Below, one piece after another: positions 27,981 to 36,824 of a stretch of DNA of 64,000 bases. Each line of letters starts with the position of its first letter. The first letter of the stretch is position 1. The DNA is from Ascidiimonas aurantiaca (GTDB taxonomy: Bacteria > Bacteroidota > Bacteroidia > Flavobacteriales > Flavobacteriaceae). Where the stretch lies: assembly GCF_037646345.1 (NCBI RefSeq), contig NZ_JBBEWR010000014.1, forward strand, positions 62,001 to 126,000, written 5' to 3'. The translations under genes and the position numbers were made by a program. Under the pieces are notes generated by a model, which saw only the letters and a list, made by a program, of their open reading frames with translations, did no database searches and was not told where the DNA came from.

Positions 27981-28055
27981 TCGGGGTGGCAGGATTCGAA
28001 CCTGCGACCTCCGCGTCCCAAACGCGGCGCGATGACCGGGCTACGCTACACCCCG
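27981..28055 (-). tRNA. tRNA-Pro (anticodon TGG)
   Basis: Read on the minus strand the acceptor stem is CGGGGTG / CACCCCG with A as discriminator. The anticodon loop is TTTGGGA with TGG at 28018-28020, and the T arm contains GGTTCGAATCC. CCA is not encoded. Confidence 0.95.
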
Positions 28056-28099
28056 AAAATGTACCTATTATCAAAGATATATGTTATCCATGAACTATG

Positions 28100-28183
28100 C
28101 GGAGAGACTGGGACTCGAACCCAGGCGACACTTTCGCGTCGACAGATTAGCAATCTGCTCCGTTACCACTCCGGCACCTCTCC
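28100..28183 (-). tRNA. tRNA-Ser (anticodon GCT)
   Basis: Minus strand, acceptor GGAGAGG / TCTCTCC with G as discriminator, anticodon GCT at 28149-28151, a long variable arm as expected for serine tRNA, and T arm GGGTTCGAGTCCC. It lies 44 bp upstream of tRNA-Pro and both probably share one transcript. Confidence 0.95.
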
Positions 28184-28316
28184 TTATTTTAACTGAACGT
28201 ATAATTATAAATTGCGGATGCAAATGTAACAGTTCGTCTGAAAGAACACAACTATTTTACGCTTTTTTTACTTAATTTTTTTATGAAAATGATAACCTGC
28301 TGATACTCAAAAATGC

Positions 28317-30362
28317 CTATTCAGGATACTCTATACGCAAATGGTAAATATTAGTAAGCTTACGTTTCAATACTTTTTTAATTGCCAGTATTTCCTTAAA
28401 GGTTATATTGGCATTTTGAAATTGTTTCTCTTCTATCTGTTTATCAATAATACGTTCCACAAAAAGGTCAATTTCTTTAAAATCGGGATTCTTCAGGCTC
28501 TTAGACGCAGCCTCCACCGCATCACACATCATAAGAATTGCCGTTTCTTTAGAAAAAGGAATGGGGCCCGGATATCTAAACAGAGTTTCATCTACTTCTT
28601 CTGAAATAGTAGTTTGCTTTTTGTAAAAATAATATACCAGAGTAGTACCATGATGGGTACGGATAAAATCGATGACCCTGTCGGGCAGATTTGCCTTTTT
28701 AGCCATTTCAATCCCGTCAAGTACATGTTTAATAATTATACGGGCACTCTCTTCGGGTTCGAGTTCGTTATGCAGATTCACATTGGTAGTTTGGTTTTCT
28801 GTAAAATAGGCCGGATCATTCATTTTTCCGATATCATGATACAGCGCCCCAACTCTTACCAGCATGGCATTACCTTTTACTTCATTAGCACAGGCCTCTG
28901 CTAAGTTGGCTACCTGCAAAGAGTGGTGAAAAGTTCCTGGAGCCTTATCAGAGAGTTCTTTGAGAAGCTTTGAATTGGTATCTGATAGTTCTAGCAAGGA
29001 GATATCAGAAACAAGCCCAAAAACTTTTTCATACATATAGATCAAAGGTTGCACAAACAACGTAGCGAGTCCGTTGAGAATGAACAAGCCAAACATAATC
29101 CAGTTTATATTGGTAATGTTCCCTTCGTGTATAATGTAGAAAGCGAAATAAGCAATAACATAGATAAGAGTGATTTGCCCTACCGAGATAAAAAGGTTGG
29201 CTCTCTTATACAATTCTGAAATAGTTTGTATGGTCACAATACCGGCTATGATTTGCAGAAATACATATTCAAAGCTATTGGGAACGATAAAACCAAGCAG
29301 TAGTACGGTTAACACATGGGTAAACAGCCCCAGGCGGGCATCAAAAAATGCTTTGAGAATTAGTGGAAGTATGCAAAGGGGTACTACATACACATATGCT
29401 ACATTATATTTGAGCACGAGAGTGGTTAAAAAGATCATCACCACTACGTTGAAAAAAATAAAAGTTACTTTGGTATTATGCGCATAAATGGCCGGTCTGT
29501 ACTTTTTGAGGAACAACAGGAGCATGAGCAATGCCAGAGCTACGAGTATGATATAACCAAAAACGATCCATCCGTAGTTTTGATCGTTCCACAATTGCGA
29601 CTGGTACTCTTTTTTGAGAGAGGCAAGCATATTTAACCGTTCGCCCTCTACTACTTCTCCTTTTGCAATAATGAGCTTTCCTTTATCTACATTTCCCCGG
29701 GTAAGCGGAATTTTTTCCAACTCGTCTTTAAGGGTACGCTCAGTCAGGTTTTCATTGTAGGTCACGTTGGTCTTCACCTTATCAAAAAACAGATTGTAAA
29801 ACCGTTCTGAAAACCGCTGTTCCCTGGAATCGGCCAGACGATCCTCAATAAAAGACTGTAATTGCTGAGCTTTAAAGAGCCTGCCAAAAGTAATAGTACG
29901 CTGCTCATTATTTTGAACTATATGAATGAGTTGGTCGTCTCTATAAGCATCGGTAGCATTTATGACCCCATAGGCATATATATCTTCTAGTAACTGATTT
30001 CCGGTTTTGTAAAGCCGAGTGACGAGATAGGGTTCTTCTACATCATTAAAGTAGGCTGAAAAACTGGTTTCGTACTCGTCAAATACACCGGCAGCAATCT
30101 CCGTATCATAAGAAAAATAAGGAATGTGCCCATTAATAATTTCCTGTTTCTCCTGTTCCAGGTCATCAACATCTTTAAAAAGCACAAAATCAAACGGTGC
30201 ATAGAGGTTTTCATATTGCCACGGTTTGCCTTTTTGGAACTCGTATTTAAATTTTCCGCCTTTGGGAAACAAATACACAATAAGAATAGTAGCAGCAATA
30301 AATAAAAAAGCTTTATAAATTAACGACTGATTTTTATATAGTGTATCTGGTGAAAGGCGCAT
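28317..30362 (-). CDS. 7TM-HD family phosphohydrolase (PgpH-like)
   Basis: A 681-residue protein. After the first membrane helix (residues 13-32) comes an outside 7TMR-HDED domain (about 35-260). Seven closely spaced helices follow (about 265-460), then an HD domain: HSLQVANLAEACANEVKG, YHDIGKM, HNELEPEESARIIIKHV, FIRTHHGTT and MMCDAVEAASKSL. Members such as PgpH hydrolyse cyclic di-AMP, so this is a probable regulator of c-di-AMP level. The ATG at 30362 directly follows a promoter-like box. Confidence 0.9.
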   Translation of the reverse strand: MRLSPDTLYKNQSLIYKAFLFIAATILIVYLFPKGGKFKYEFQKGKPWQYENLYAPFDFVLFKDVDDLEQEKQEIINGHIPYFSYDTEIAAGVFDEYETSFSAYFNDVEEPYLVTRLYKTGNQLLEDIYAYGVINATDAYRDDQLIHIVQNNEQRTITFGRLFKAQQLQSFIEDRLADSREQRFSERFYNLFFDKVKTNVTYNENLTERTLKDELEKIPLTRGNVDKGKLIIAKGEVVEGERLNMLASLKKEYQSQLWNDQNYGWIVFGYIILVALALLMLLLFLKKYRPAIYAHNTKVTFIFFNVVVMIFLTTLVLKYNVAYVYVVPLCILPLILKAFFDARLGLFTHVLTVLLLGFIVPNSFEYVFLQIIAGIVTIQTISELYKRANLFISVGQITLIYVIAYFAFYIIHEGNITNINWIMFGLFILNGLATLFVQPLIYMYEKVFGLVSDISLLELSDTNSKLLKELSDKAPGTFHHSLQVANLAEACANEVKGNAMLVRVGALYHDIGKMNDPAYFTENQTTNVNLHNELEPEESARIIIKHVLDGIEMAKKANLPDRVIDFIRTHHGTTLVYYFYKKQTTISEEVDETLFRYPGPIPFSKETAILMMCDAVEAASKSLKNPDFKEIDLFVERIIDKQIEEKQFQNANITFKEILAIKKVLKRKLTNIYHLRIEYPE

Positions 30363-30384
30363 TCTATTTTTGTGACTAATTCTT

Positions 30385-30392
30385 CAAATGTA
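30385..30392 (-). promoter_or_regulatory. -7 box upstream of the 7TM-HD gene
   Basis: TACATTTG on the minus strand, about 22 bases before the ATG at 30362. No clear TTG partner. Confidence 0.35.
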
Positions 30393-30487
30393 GCAAAAAA
30401 TACCATGAAAAAGGATGTAAGTTAAATGGTTTAAGTATATGAATATCCTTTTAAATTAATTAATTTCGCAACACAAAAAACAGAATT

Positions 30488-31666
30488 ATGTCTAATAAAG
30501 TAGTTATAGTTTCAGCAGCAAGAACCCCTATTGGAAGTTTTATGGGAGCCCTTTCCGGTATTCCGGCCCCCAGACTTGGGGCCATTGCCATAAAAGGCGC
30601 TCTTGAAAAAATAAACCTGGACCCCACTCTGGTAAATGAAGTACTTATGGGAAATGTGGTACAGGCTGGCGAAGGCCAGGCACCTGCCAGACAGGCAGCT
30701 ATATATGCCGGCATACCCGATACGGTACCCTGCACTACGGTAAACAAAGTATGTGCCAGTGGTATGAAAGCGGTAATGCAGGGAGCACAGGCTATTGCCC
30801 TGGGTGATGCAGAGATTGTAGTGGCCGGAGGTATGGAAAATATGAGCCTTATTCCGCATTATGTACATTTGAGAAAAGGTACCAAATTTGGCCCGGCCGG
30901 TCTAACAGATGGTATGCAAAAAGACGGTTTGGTAGATGCGTATGATGAAAATGCTATGGGCGTTTGTGCTGATCTGTGCGCTACAGAACATAACTTCTCC
31001 AGAGAAGAACAGGATGCATTTGCCATCCAGTCCTACAAAAGATCTGCAGATGCCTGGGCCAGTGGCAAATTTGCGAATGAGGTAGTGCCTGTTTCCGTAC
31101 CTCAACGAAAAGGAGATCCTGTTATAGTTACGGAAGATGAAGAATACAAAAATGTGATCCTTGAGAAAATACCCTCACTACGGCCAGCCTTTACAAAAGA
31201 TGGTACGGTTACAGCTGCCAATGCTTCTACTATTAATGACGGAGCAGGAGCGGTTGTGCTGATGAGCGAAACCAAAGCTAAAGAAATGGGCATTTACCCT
31301 CTGGCTGTAATCACAGCTTATGCCGATGCTGCCCAGGAACCCAAATGGTTTACAACAGCCCCGGCAAAAGCATTACCCAAAGCGCTCGCCAAAGCAGGTA
31401 TTACGCTGGATGATGTTGACTTTTTTGAATTCAATGAGGCTTTCTCTGTAGTAGGACTTGCCAATATGAAATTACTTGGGCTAACAGATAAAAATGTAAA
31501 TGTAAATGGTGGTGCGGTATCTTTAGGACATCCTCTGGGATGTTCAGGCGTACGGATACTCATTACACTTTTGAGCGTTTTACAGCAAAATGATGCCAAA
31601 ACCGGTGCGGCTGCTATTTGTAACGGTGGTGGTGGTGCCTCTGCTATCATTGTTGAGCGTGTTTAA
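30488..31666 (+). CDS. Acetyl-CoA C-acetyltransferase (thiolase)
   Basis: A 392-residue thiolase. C89 in VNKVCASGMKAV is the acyl-enzyme nucleophile, H348 in GHPLGCSG and C378 in CNGGGGAS complete the site, and NEAFSVV holds the conserved Asn/Glu. The FFEFNEAF motif and length fit the acetoacetyl-CoA (degradative or biosynthetic) thiolases. An NlpC/P60 gene follows 23 bp later on the same strand, with no obvious metabolic link. Confidence 0.94.
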   Translation: MSNKVVIVSAARTPIGSFMGALSGIPAPRLGAIAIKGALEKINLDPTLVNEVLMGNVVQAGEGQAPARQAAIYAGIPDTVPCTTVNKVCASGMKAVMQGAQAIALGDAEIVVAGGMENMSLIPHYVHLRKGTKFGPAGLTDGMQKDGLVDAYDENAMGVCADLCATEHNFSREEQDAFAIQSYKRSADAWASGKFANEVVPVSVPQRKGDPVIVTEDEEYKNVILEKIPSLRPAFTKDGTVTAANASTINDGAGAVVLMSETKAKEMGIYPLAVITAYADAAQEPKWFTTAPAKALPKALAKAGITLDDVDFFEFNEAFSVVGLANMKLLGLTDKNVNVNGGAVSLGHPLGCSGVRILITLLSVLQQNDAKTGAAAICNGGGGASAIIVERV

Positions 31667-31689
31667 CCTTTACGACCCCCTCTAAGTTA

Positions 31690-32439
31690 ATGCAGTACGG
31701 CGTTTGTAACTTAAGTACGATCTCTATTAGGTCACAACCTGTTGATACGTCAGAACAGGTATCACAATTGTTGTTTGGCGAACACTTTAAAGTGCTTGAA
31801 CAACGAAAATACTGGAGTTATATAAGGCATGCATTTGATAAGTGTGAAGGGTGGATAAACAACCGGCAGTTAATACTTATCACCGAAGACGTCTTTAAAA
31901 AACTGGATGCGGAAGAAACCCTGCTTTCAGATAATCTGGTGGATTATGTATCAGATGGCATCAACCTCATTCCTATAGTGCTGGGTTCTCATATTAATGC
32001 TACCCGTGTATTAAACTTTGATTTTGAGGGGAATGTAAGACAGGGAGTAAAAAACCGGGAAGAAGTGATACAATCTGCCTTGTTTTATCTCAATACACCC
32101 TATTGCTGGGGAGGAAGAAGCCCTTTTGGTATGGATTGTTCCGGATTTACGCAAATGGTGTATAAACTTAATGGTTATAAGCTTTTAAGAGATGCAGAAC
32201 AACAGGCTACACAGGGTGAACCTTTAAGTTTTATAGAGGAAAGTGAACAGGGAGACCTGGCTTTTTTTGATAACGACGAAGGAAAGATCATTCATGTAGG
32301 TATAATTATGAAAGATAATTACCTGATCCATTCACATGGAAAAGTACGAATAGACCGTATTGATCATACCGGTATTTTTAATACTGAAATGGGCCTGTAC
32401 TCGCATAAACTAAGAGTAATTAAGAGAATTATCCCCTAA
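31690..32439 (+). CDS. NlpC/P60 (C40) cell-wall peptidase with N-terminal SH3-like region
   Basis: A 249-residue peptidase. The first 60 residues (MQYGVCNLSTISIRSQP... YWSYIRHAFDKCEGWI) look like a bacterial SH3 domain. The catalytic domain has the Cys in YCWGGRSPFGMDCSGF (C150), His in HVGII (H202) and a third polar residue near H214. The YkfC-like layout suggests cleavage of gamma-D-Glu-containing muropeptides, perhaps in recycling. No signal peptide is visible, which fits a cytoplasmic recycling role. Confidence 0.9.
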   Translation: MQYGVCNLSTISIRSQPVDTSEQVSQLLFGEHFKVLEQRKYWSYIRHAFDKCEGWINNRQLILITEDVFKKLDAEETLLSDNLVDYVSDGINLIPIVLGSHINATRVLNFDFEGNVRQGVKNREEVIQSALFYLNTPYCWGGRSPFGMDCSGFTQMVYKLNGYKLLRDAEQQATQGEPLSFIEESEQGDLAFFDNDEGKIIHVGIIMKDNYLIHSHGKVRIDRIDHTGIFNTEMGLYSHKLRVIKRIIP

Positions 32440-32485
32440 ATTTAATTACGGACAGATTAACTATTAAACAATGGTTACTGTAAAT

Positions 32486-32514
32486 AAAAATCCCGGTCAA
32501 TGACCGGGATTTTT
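32486..32514. terminator. Bidirectional terminator between the NlpC and TPR genes
   Basis: TCCCGGT (32491-32497) pairs with ACCGGGA (32503-32509), flanked by five A and five T. It serves the two convergent genes. Confidence 0.88.
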
Positions 32515-32540
32515 AATATTATTAAGCTTTAAACAGTATA

Positions 32541-33818
32541 TTATTGTTCAAGAGCACTCAGTTTTGCTTTTAACTCTTTGTATTTCTCTGTTTCACCTAT
32601 AGTACCATAAATATTAACCAGGGTTTTGGTAGCATCCACATGGTTGGGATCTATAGAAAGTAGTTTTTCCAGATAAGGTACTGCAGAAAGGTAAAGTTCT
32701 TCTCTTTTCTTTTTCAGTTCTTCATAACGCACATTATCGGCCCTGCTGGTACCAAGACTGTTCATTTCTTCAACAATGCTTTTTTCCTGCTCCAGCGTAA
32801 GTGCTGCGAGGTTAAGATAGCTATCTTTATAGTTAGGATCTACTTCTAAAGATTTTTCATAGTACTTACGTGCCCCTTCGGTATCTCCCTGATCGGCAGC
32901 AATGACTCCCAGATTAAAAAACAGAGCCGGATTGTCTGGATTTCTTCTGGCTGCCTCCTCCATAACAATCTTATATTGATCTTTCTGACCGTTCTTGATA
33001 TACAGGTTGGCTTCGGTTAAAAGAAGATCTACATCATCCGGATTAGAGGCTCTCGCTTCTTTTACAGCAGCAATGGCTTCGTCGGTTTTTCCCTGCTGTG
33101 TATAAATAAGTGCAATATTCTTTACGATTTCAGGTAGTCTTGAAGCGGTTTCTTCTTCTCTGAAGTTTGAATATTCCTTAGACTTTTTATACAGGTCATA
33201 TTCTGTCTTTGATACTTCTGATTCTTTTCCTGTGGCTACTTCGGTAACATAGTACTTTGTAGTAATCCCGGTATATCCAATATCTTTTAATTCCTGATAC
33301 CGCAACAAGGCTGTATCATAATCTCCGCTACTTACCGCAGTGGTGGCGGCAAAGTAAAGATAATCAGTATTCTCTTTGTTTAGCTGGTAAGCCATGTACA
33401 GCTTTTTACCTGCTACCTCATAACTTTCATTTTTATTGGCCTCTATGGCTTCATTCACCAGGTCCACACCAATTTGGTTTAATGCTTCCTGGGCTGCATC
33501 TGAAGAACGTTTTTTACCCATGTTCTCTTCCAGTGCAATTACTTCTTTATAAGCACTGACAGCTTTTTCATATGAAGCGTCGGTCTCCAGGCCTTTGGCG
33601 GCCATATCCTTGTACAACTGCCCTTTTAACATATGGTACTGTACCTGATATTTAATATCAGCTCCGGCAATCATAGGTTCCGCACTTTGAAGAGCTGTTT
33701 TTGCTGCAGCATTATCACCGGTTTTCAACGCTTTTTCTGCAGCTTTTAATTCAGTTTTCTGCGCAAATGTAACGGTAGTACATATAAGAGCCGAAAAGAT
33801 CAAAAATTGTTTTCTCAT
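32541..33818 (-). CDS. TPR-repeat exported protein downstream of gyrA
   Basis: A 425-residue protein with a signal peptide (MRKQFLIFSALICTTVTFAQ) followed by helical TPR units throughout, for example ALIYTQQGKTDEAIAAVKEARASNPDDVDLLL and ALFFNLGVIAADQGDTEGARKYYEKSLEVDPNYKD. The ATG at 33818 puts the signal peptide at the start; an ATG 12 bases upstream is equally open. It lies about 48 bp after gyrA, an order conserved in Flavobacteriaceae. Probably a periplasmic or outer-membrane scaffold; the partner is unknown. Confidence 0.87.
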   Translation of the reverse strand: MRKQFLIFSALICTTVTFAQKTELKAAEKALKTGDNAAAKTALQSAEPMIAGADIKYQVQYHMLKGQLYKDMAAKGLETDASYEKAVSAYKEVIALEENMGKKRSSDAAQEALNQIGVDLVNEAIEANKNESYEVAGKKLYMAYQLNKENTDYLYFAATTAVSSGDYDTALLRYQELKDIGYTGITTKYYVTEVATGKESEVSKTEYDLYKKSKEYSNFREEETASRLPEIVKNIALIYTQQGKTDEAIAAVKEARASNPDDVDLLLTEANLYIKNGQKDQYKIVMEEAARRNPDNPALFFNLGVIAADQGDTEGARKYYEKSLEVDPNYKDSYLNLAALTLEQEKSIVEEMNSLGTSRADNVRYEELKKKREELYLSAVPYLEKLLSIDPNHVDATKTLVNIYGTIGETEKYKELKAKLSALEQ

Positions 33819-33865
33819 GGTCTCAATCATTTATTTTTTTTCAAAATTACACATTTCATCACTAC

Positions 33866-36385
33866 TTAATCAATAGTTGTGCCATTATTTTCATCTTCTA
33901 TATCTTCATCTATCTCAGTTTCTTCTTCACGCATCACCTTTGCTACCGCAGCTATAGAGTCATCTCCTTTTATATTGATCAGTCGTACTCCCTGGGTGGC
34001 ACGCCCCATTACTCTGAGATTTTCTACAGTAAGGCGAATTGCTATTCCCGATTTGTTTATGATCATTAGATCATCTGAATCGGTTACGCTTTTTATGGCA
34101 ACAAGATTTCCGGTTTTTTCGGTTATGGATATAGTCTTAACTCCTTTACCTCCCCGGTTGGTAATACGATAAATGGCTTCTCCGTCTTCCGGATCATCAA
34201 TGTAGGTACGTTTTCCAAAACCGTTTTCAGAAACCACTAATACGGTTTCTTCTTTGGGGTTTTCAATAGCTATCATACCAATTACCTCATCTTTATCATC
34301 AGCAAGGGTTATTCCTCTTACTCCGGAAGCATTTCTTCCCATAGGCCTGGTCTTCTCTTCTTCAAACCGAATGGCCTTACCTGATTTTACAGCAAGCATC
34401 ACCTGGCTTTTACCAGTAGTGAGTCTTGCTTCAAGCAACTCATCGTCTTCACGTATGGTAATGGCATTTATACCGTTTTGGCGAGGTCTTGAGTACTGCT
34501 CTAACGGTGTTTTCTTAACCACTCCTTTTTTGGTAGCCATAATTACATAATGATTATTTATGTATTCCTCATCTTTAAGATCCTTGGTACAAATAAAGGC
34601 TTTCACTTTATCGTCCTGTGCTATATTAATAAGGTTCTGTATGGCACGGCCTTTAGAGGCTTTGCTACCTTCGGGAATTTCATATACCCGCATCCAGAAA
34701 CATTTTCCTTTTTGGGTAAAAAACAGCATATACTGGTGGTTGGTACCTACAAACAAATGCTCCAGAAAGTCTTCATTACGAGTAGCTGAGCCTTTTTGCC
34801 CCACCCCTCCTCTGTTCTGTATTTTATATTCTGAAAGTGGTGTGCGTTTTATATAACCGGCATGCGAAATAGTGATCACTACCTGTTCGTCAGGTATCAT
34901 ATCCTCAATACTCAAGTCACCTCCGGAATATTCTATGATAGATCGCCTTTCATCGCCGTATTTTGATTTAACTTCCAGCAACTCTTCTTTTATGATTTCC
35001 ATTCTGCGTTCTTTTCTGGCAAGAATGTCTTTCAGATCTTCAATAAGTTTCTTGATGTCTTCATACTCAGCACGTAATTTATCCTGCTCCAGTCCGGTAA
35101 GCTGACGCAAGCGCATTTCTACAATAGCACGAGCCTGTATTTCTGTAAGGGAAAAACGTTCTATTAATTTTTCCCGTGCTTCTTCAGCATTGGCCGATGC
35201 CCGGATAAGTGCAATTACCTCATCTATATTATCTGAAGCTATAATGAGCCCTTCAAGAATATGTGCACGCTCTTCGGCTTTTTTCAATTCAAATTCGGTA
35301 CGTCTTACCACAACTTCGTGACGATGATCTACAAAATGTACGATCATATCCCTTAAATTGAGTAATTGCGGACGCCCTTTTACCAGCGCTATATTGTTTA
35401 CACTAAAAGAGGACTGTAGCGCAGTATATTTATACAGTGTATTAAGAACTATATTAGGTATCGCATCACGTTTGAGGATATAGACAATACGCATCCCATT
35501 ACGGTCTGACTCGTCACGAATGGTAGCTATTCCTTCAATTTTTTTATCATTGACAAAATCGGCGGTTTTCTTGATCATTTCCGCCTTATTCACCTGATAC
35601 GGGATTTCGGTAACTACAATGGCTTCACGCCCACCTACTTCTTCTACATTGGCTTTGGCCCGCATTACGATCCTGCCACGGCCTGTTTTAAAGGCTTCAC
35701 GAACCCCTTCATATCCATATATAGTACCTCCGGTTGGGAAATCCGGTGCTTTTATATGTTGAATGAGTTCATCTATTTCAATAGTATTATCTTCTATATA
35801 AGCTACCGTACCATCTACCACTTCACTCAAATTATGAGGTGGCATATTGGTAGCCATACCTACGGCTATTCCGGAAGCTCCGTTTACCAGCAAATTGGGT
35901 ACCCGGGTGGGTAAAACGGTAGGTTCTTTAAGTGTATCGTCAAAATTAAGTTGATGATCTACCGTATCTTTTTCAATATCTGCCAACATGTCTTCAGATA
36001 TTTTCTGCATACGGGCTTCGGTATAACGCATGGCTGCCGGACTGTCTCCGTCTATCGAACCGAAATTACCCTGTCCGTCAACAAGTAAATATCGTAAGCT
36101 CCATTCCTGAGCCATCCGTACCATTGTATCATAAACAGAAGTGTCTCCGTGAGGGTGGTATTTACCTAGAACTTCCCCCACAATTCTGGCGGATTTTTTG
36201 TAGGCTCTGTTACTGAGAACGCCTAATTCATACATCCCGAAAAGAACCCTGCGATGTACGGGTTTCAAGCCGTCACGAACATCGGGTAAGGCCCGGGATA
36301 CAATCACCGACATTGAATAGTCAATGTAGGCCGATTTCATTTCATCTTCAATATTAATAGGAATCAGTTTTTCTCCTTCTGCCAT
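33866..36385 (-). CDS. gyrA: DNA gyrase subunit A
   Basis: An 839-residue protein with the full breakage-reunion domain. Y121 in AAMRYTE is the DNA-attached tyrosine. The quinolone region reads HPHGDTSVYD, with Thr82 and Asp86 at the positions of E. coli Ser83 and Asp87. The C-terminal pinwheel has six blades; the GyrA box is QNRGGVG, changed from the textbook QRRGGRG as is usual in this phylum. An acidic tail (EETEIDEDIEDE) ends it. It works with GyrB to introduce negative supercoils. Confidence 0.97.
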   Translation of the reverse strand: MAEGEKLIPINIEDEMKSAYIDYSMSVIVSRALPDVRDGLKPVHRRVLFGMYELGVLSNRAYKKSARIVGEVLGKYHPHGDTSVYDTMVRMAQEWSLRYLLVDGQGNFGSIDGDSPAAMRYTEARMQKISEDMLADIEKDTVDHQLNFDDTLKEPTVLPTRVPNLLVNGASGIAVGMATNMPPHNLSEVVDGTVAYIEDNTIEIDELIQHIKAPDFPTGGTIYGYEGVREAFKTGRGRIVMRAKANVEEVGGREAIVVTEIPYQVNKAEMIKKTADFVNDKKIEGIATIRDESDRNGMRIVYILKRDAIPNIVLNTLYKYTALQSSFSVNNIALVKGRPQLLNLRDMIVHFVDHRHEVVVRRTEFELKKAEERAHILEGLIIASDNIDEVIALIRASANAEEAREKLIERFSLTEIQARAIVEMRLRQLTGLEQDKLRAEYEDIKKLIEDLKDILARKERRMEIIKEELLEVKSKYGDERRSIIEYSGGDLSIEDMIPDEQVVITISHAGYIKRTPLSEYKIQNRGGVGQKGSATRNEDFLEHLFVGTNHQYMLFFTQKGKCFWMRVYEIPEGSKASKGRAIQNLINIAQDDKVKAFICTKDLKDEEYINNHYVIMATKKGVVKKTPLEQYSRPRQNGINAITIREDDELLEARLTTGKSQVMLAVKSGKAIRFEEEKTRPMGRNASGVRGITLADDKDEVIGMIAIENPKEETVLVVSENGFGKRTYIDDPEDGEAIYRITNRGGKGVKTISITEKTGNLVAIKSVTDSDDLMIINKSGIAIRLTVENLRVMGRATQGVRLINIKGDDSIAAVAKVMREEETEIDEDIEDENNGTTID

Positions 36386-36824
36386 ATTAAAAACTTTAAT
36401 TATTGGGTGCTTTTACAAATCGAGCCAATATACGTAAATTATCTACTTTCAAAAGTTTTTTATCAGGCATTTTTAATGTTTTTATTAACAAAAATAAGTG
36501 CCTAAAACCCCCATAGAAAAAGGCTTTGCAGGAATTGACCTTCTTGTAAGCTATACCTTAAACAGGGATCTGTAAGGTTACTTGTTACTACCTGACAAAT
36601 TTTCATAAAAAGACCATAACACTCCCGTTAACCTACTTATTTAACAGACTAACGGTAAAATCATACCCCATGTAGTATGAATATTGAAACTGGCACAAAT
36701 ATTGAACAGTATATTTTGATGGCTTTTCCAAAGAGGTTTTAAAGAGCTGTTAGTTAATTTTAAGTTCAATTTTTGAACGGTTAGCTTGTTTTTACTATTT
36801 TTAGATACTGAAAGGATAGAATAT
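36386..36824. other. Divergent gyrA-clpC intergenic region
   Basis: 439 bp, AT-rich, holding the promoters of both genes. I found no convincing TTG-TAnnTTTG pair for either and no hairpin or small gene. Confidence 0.4.
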
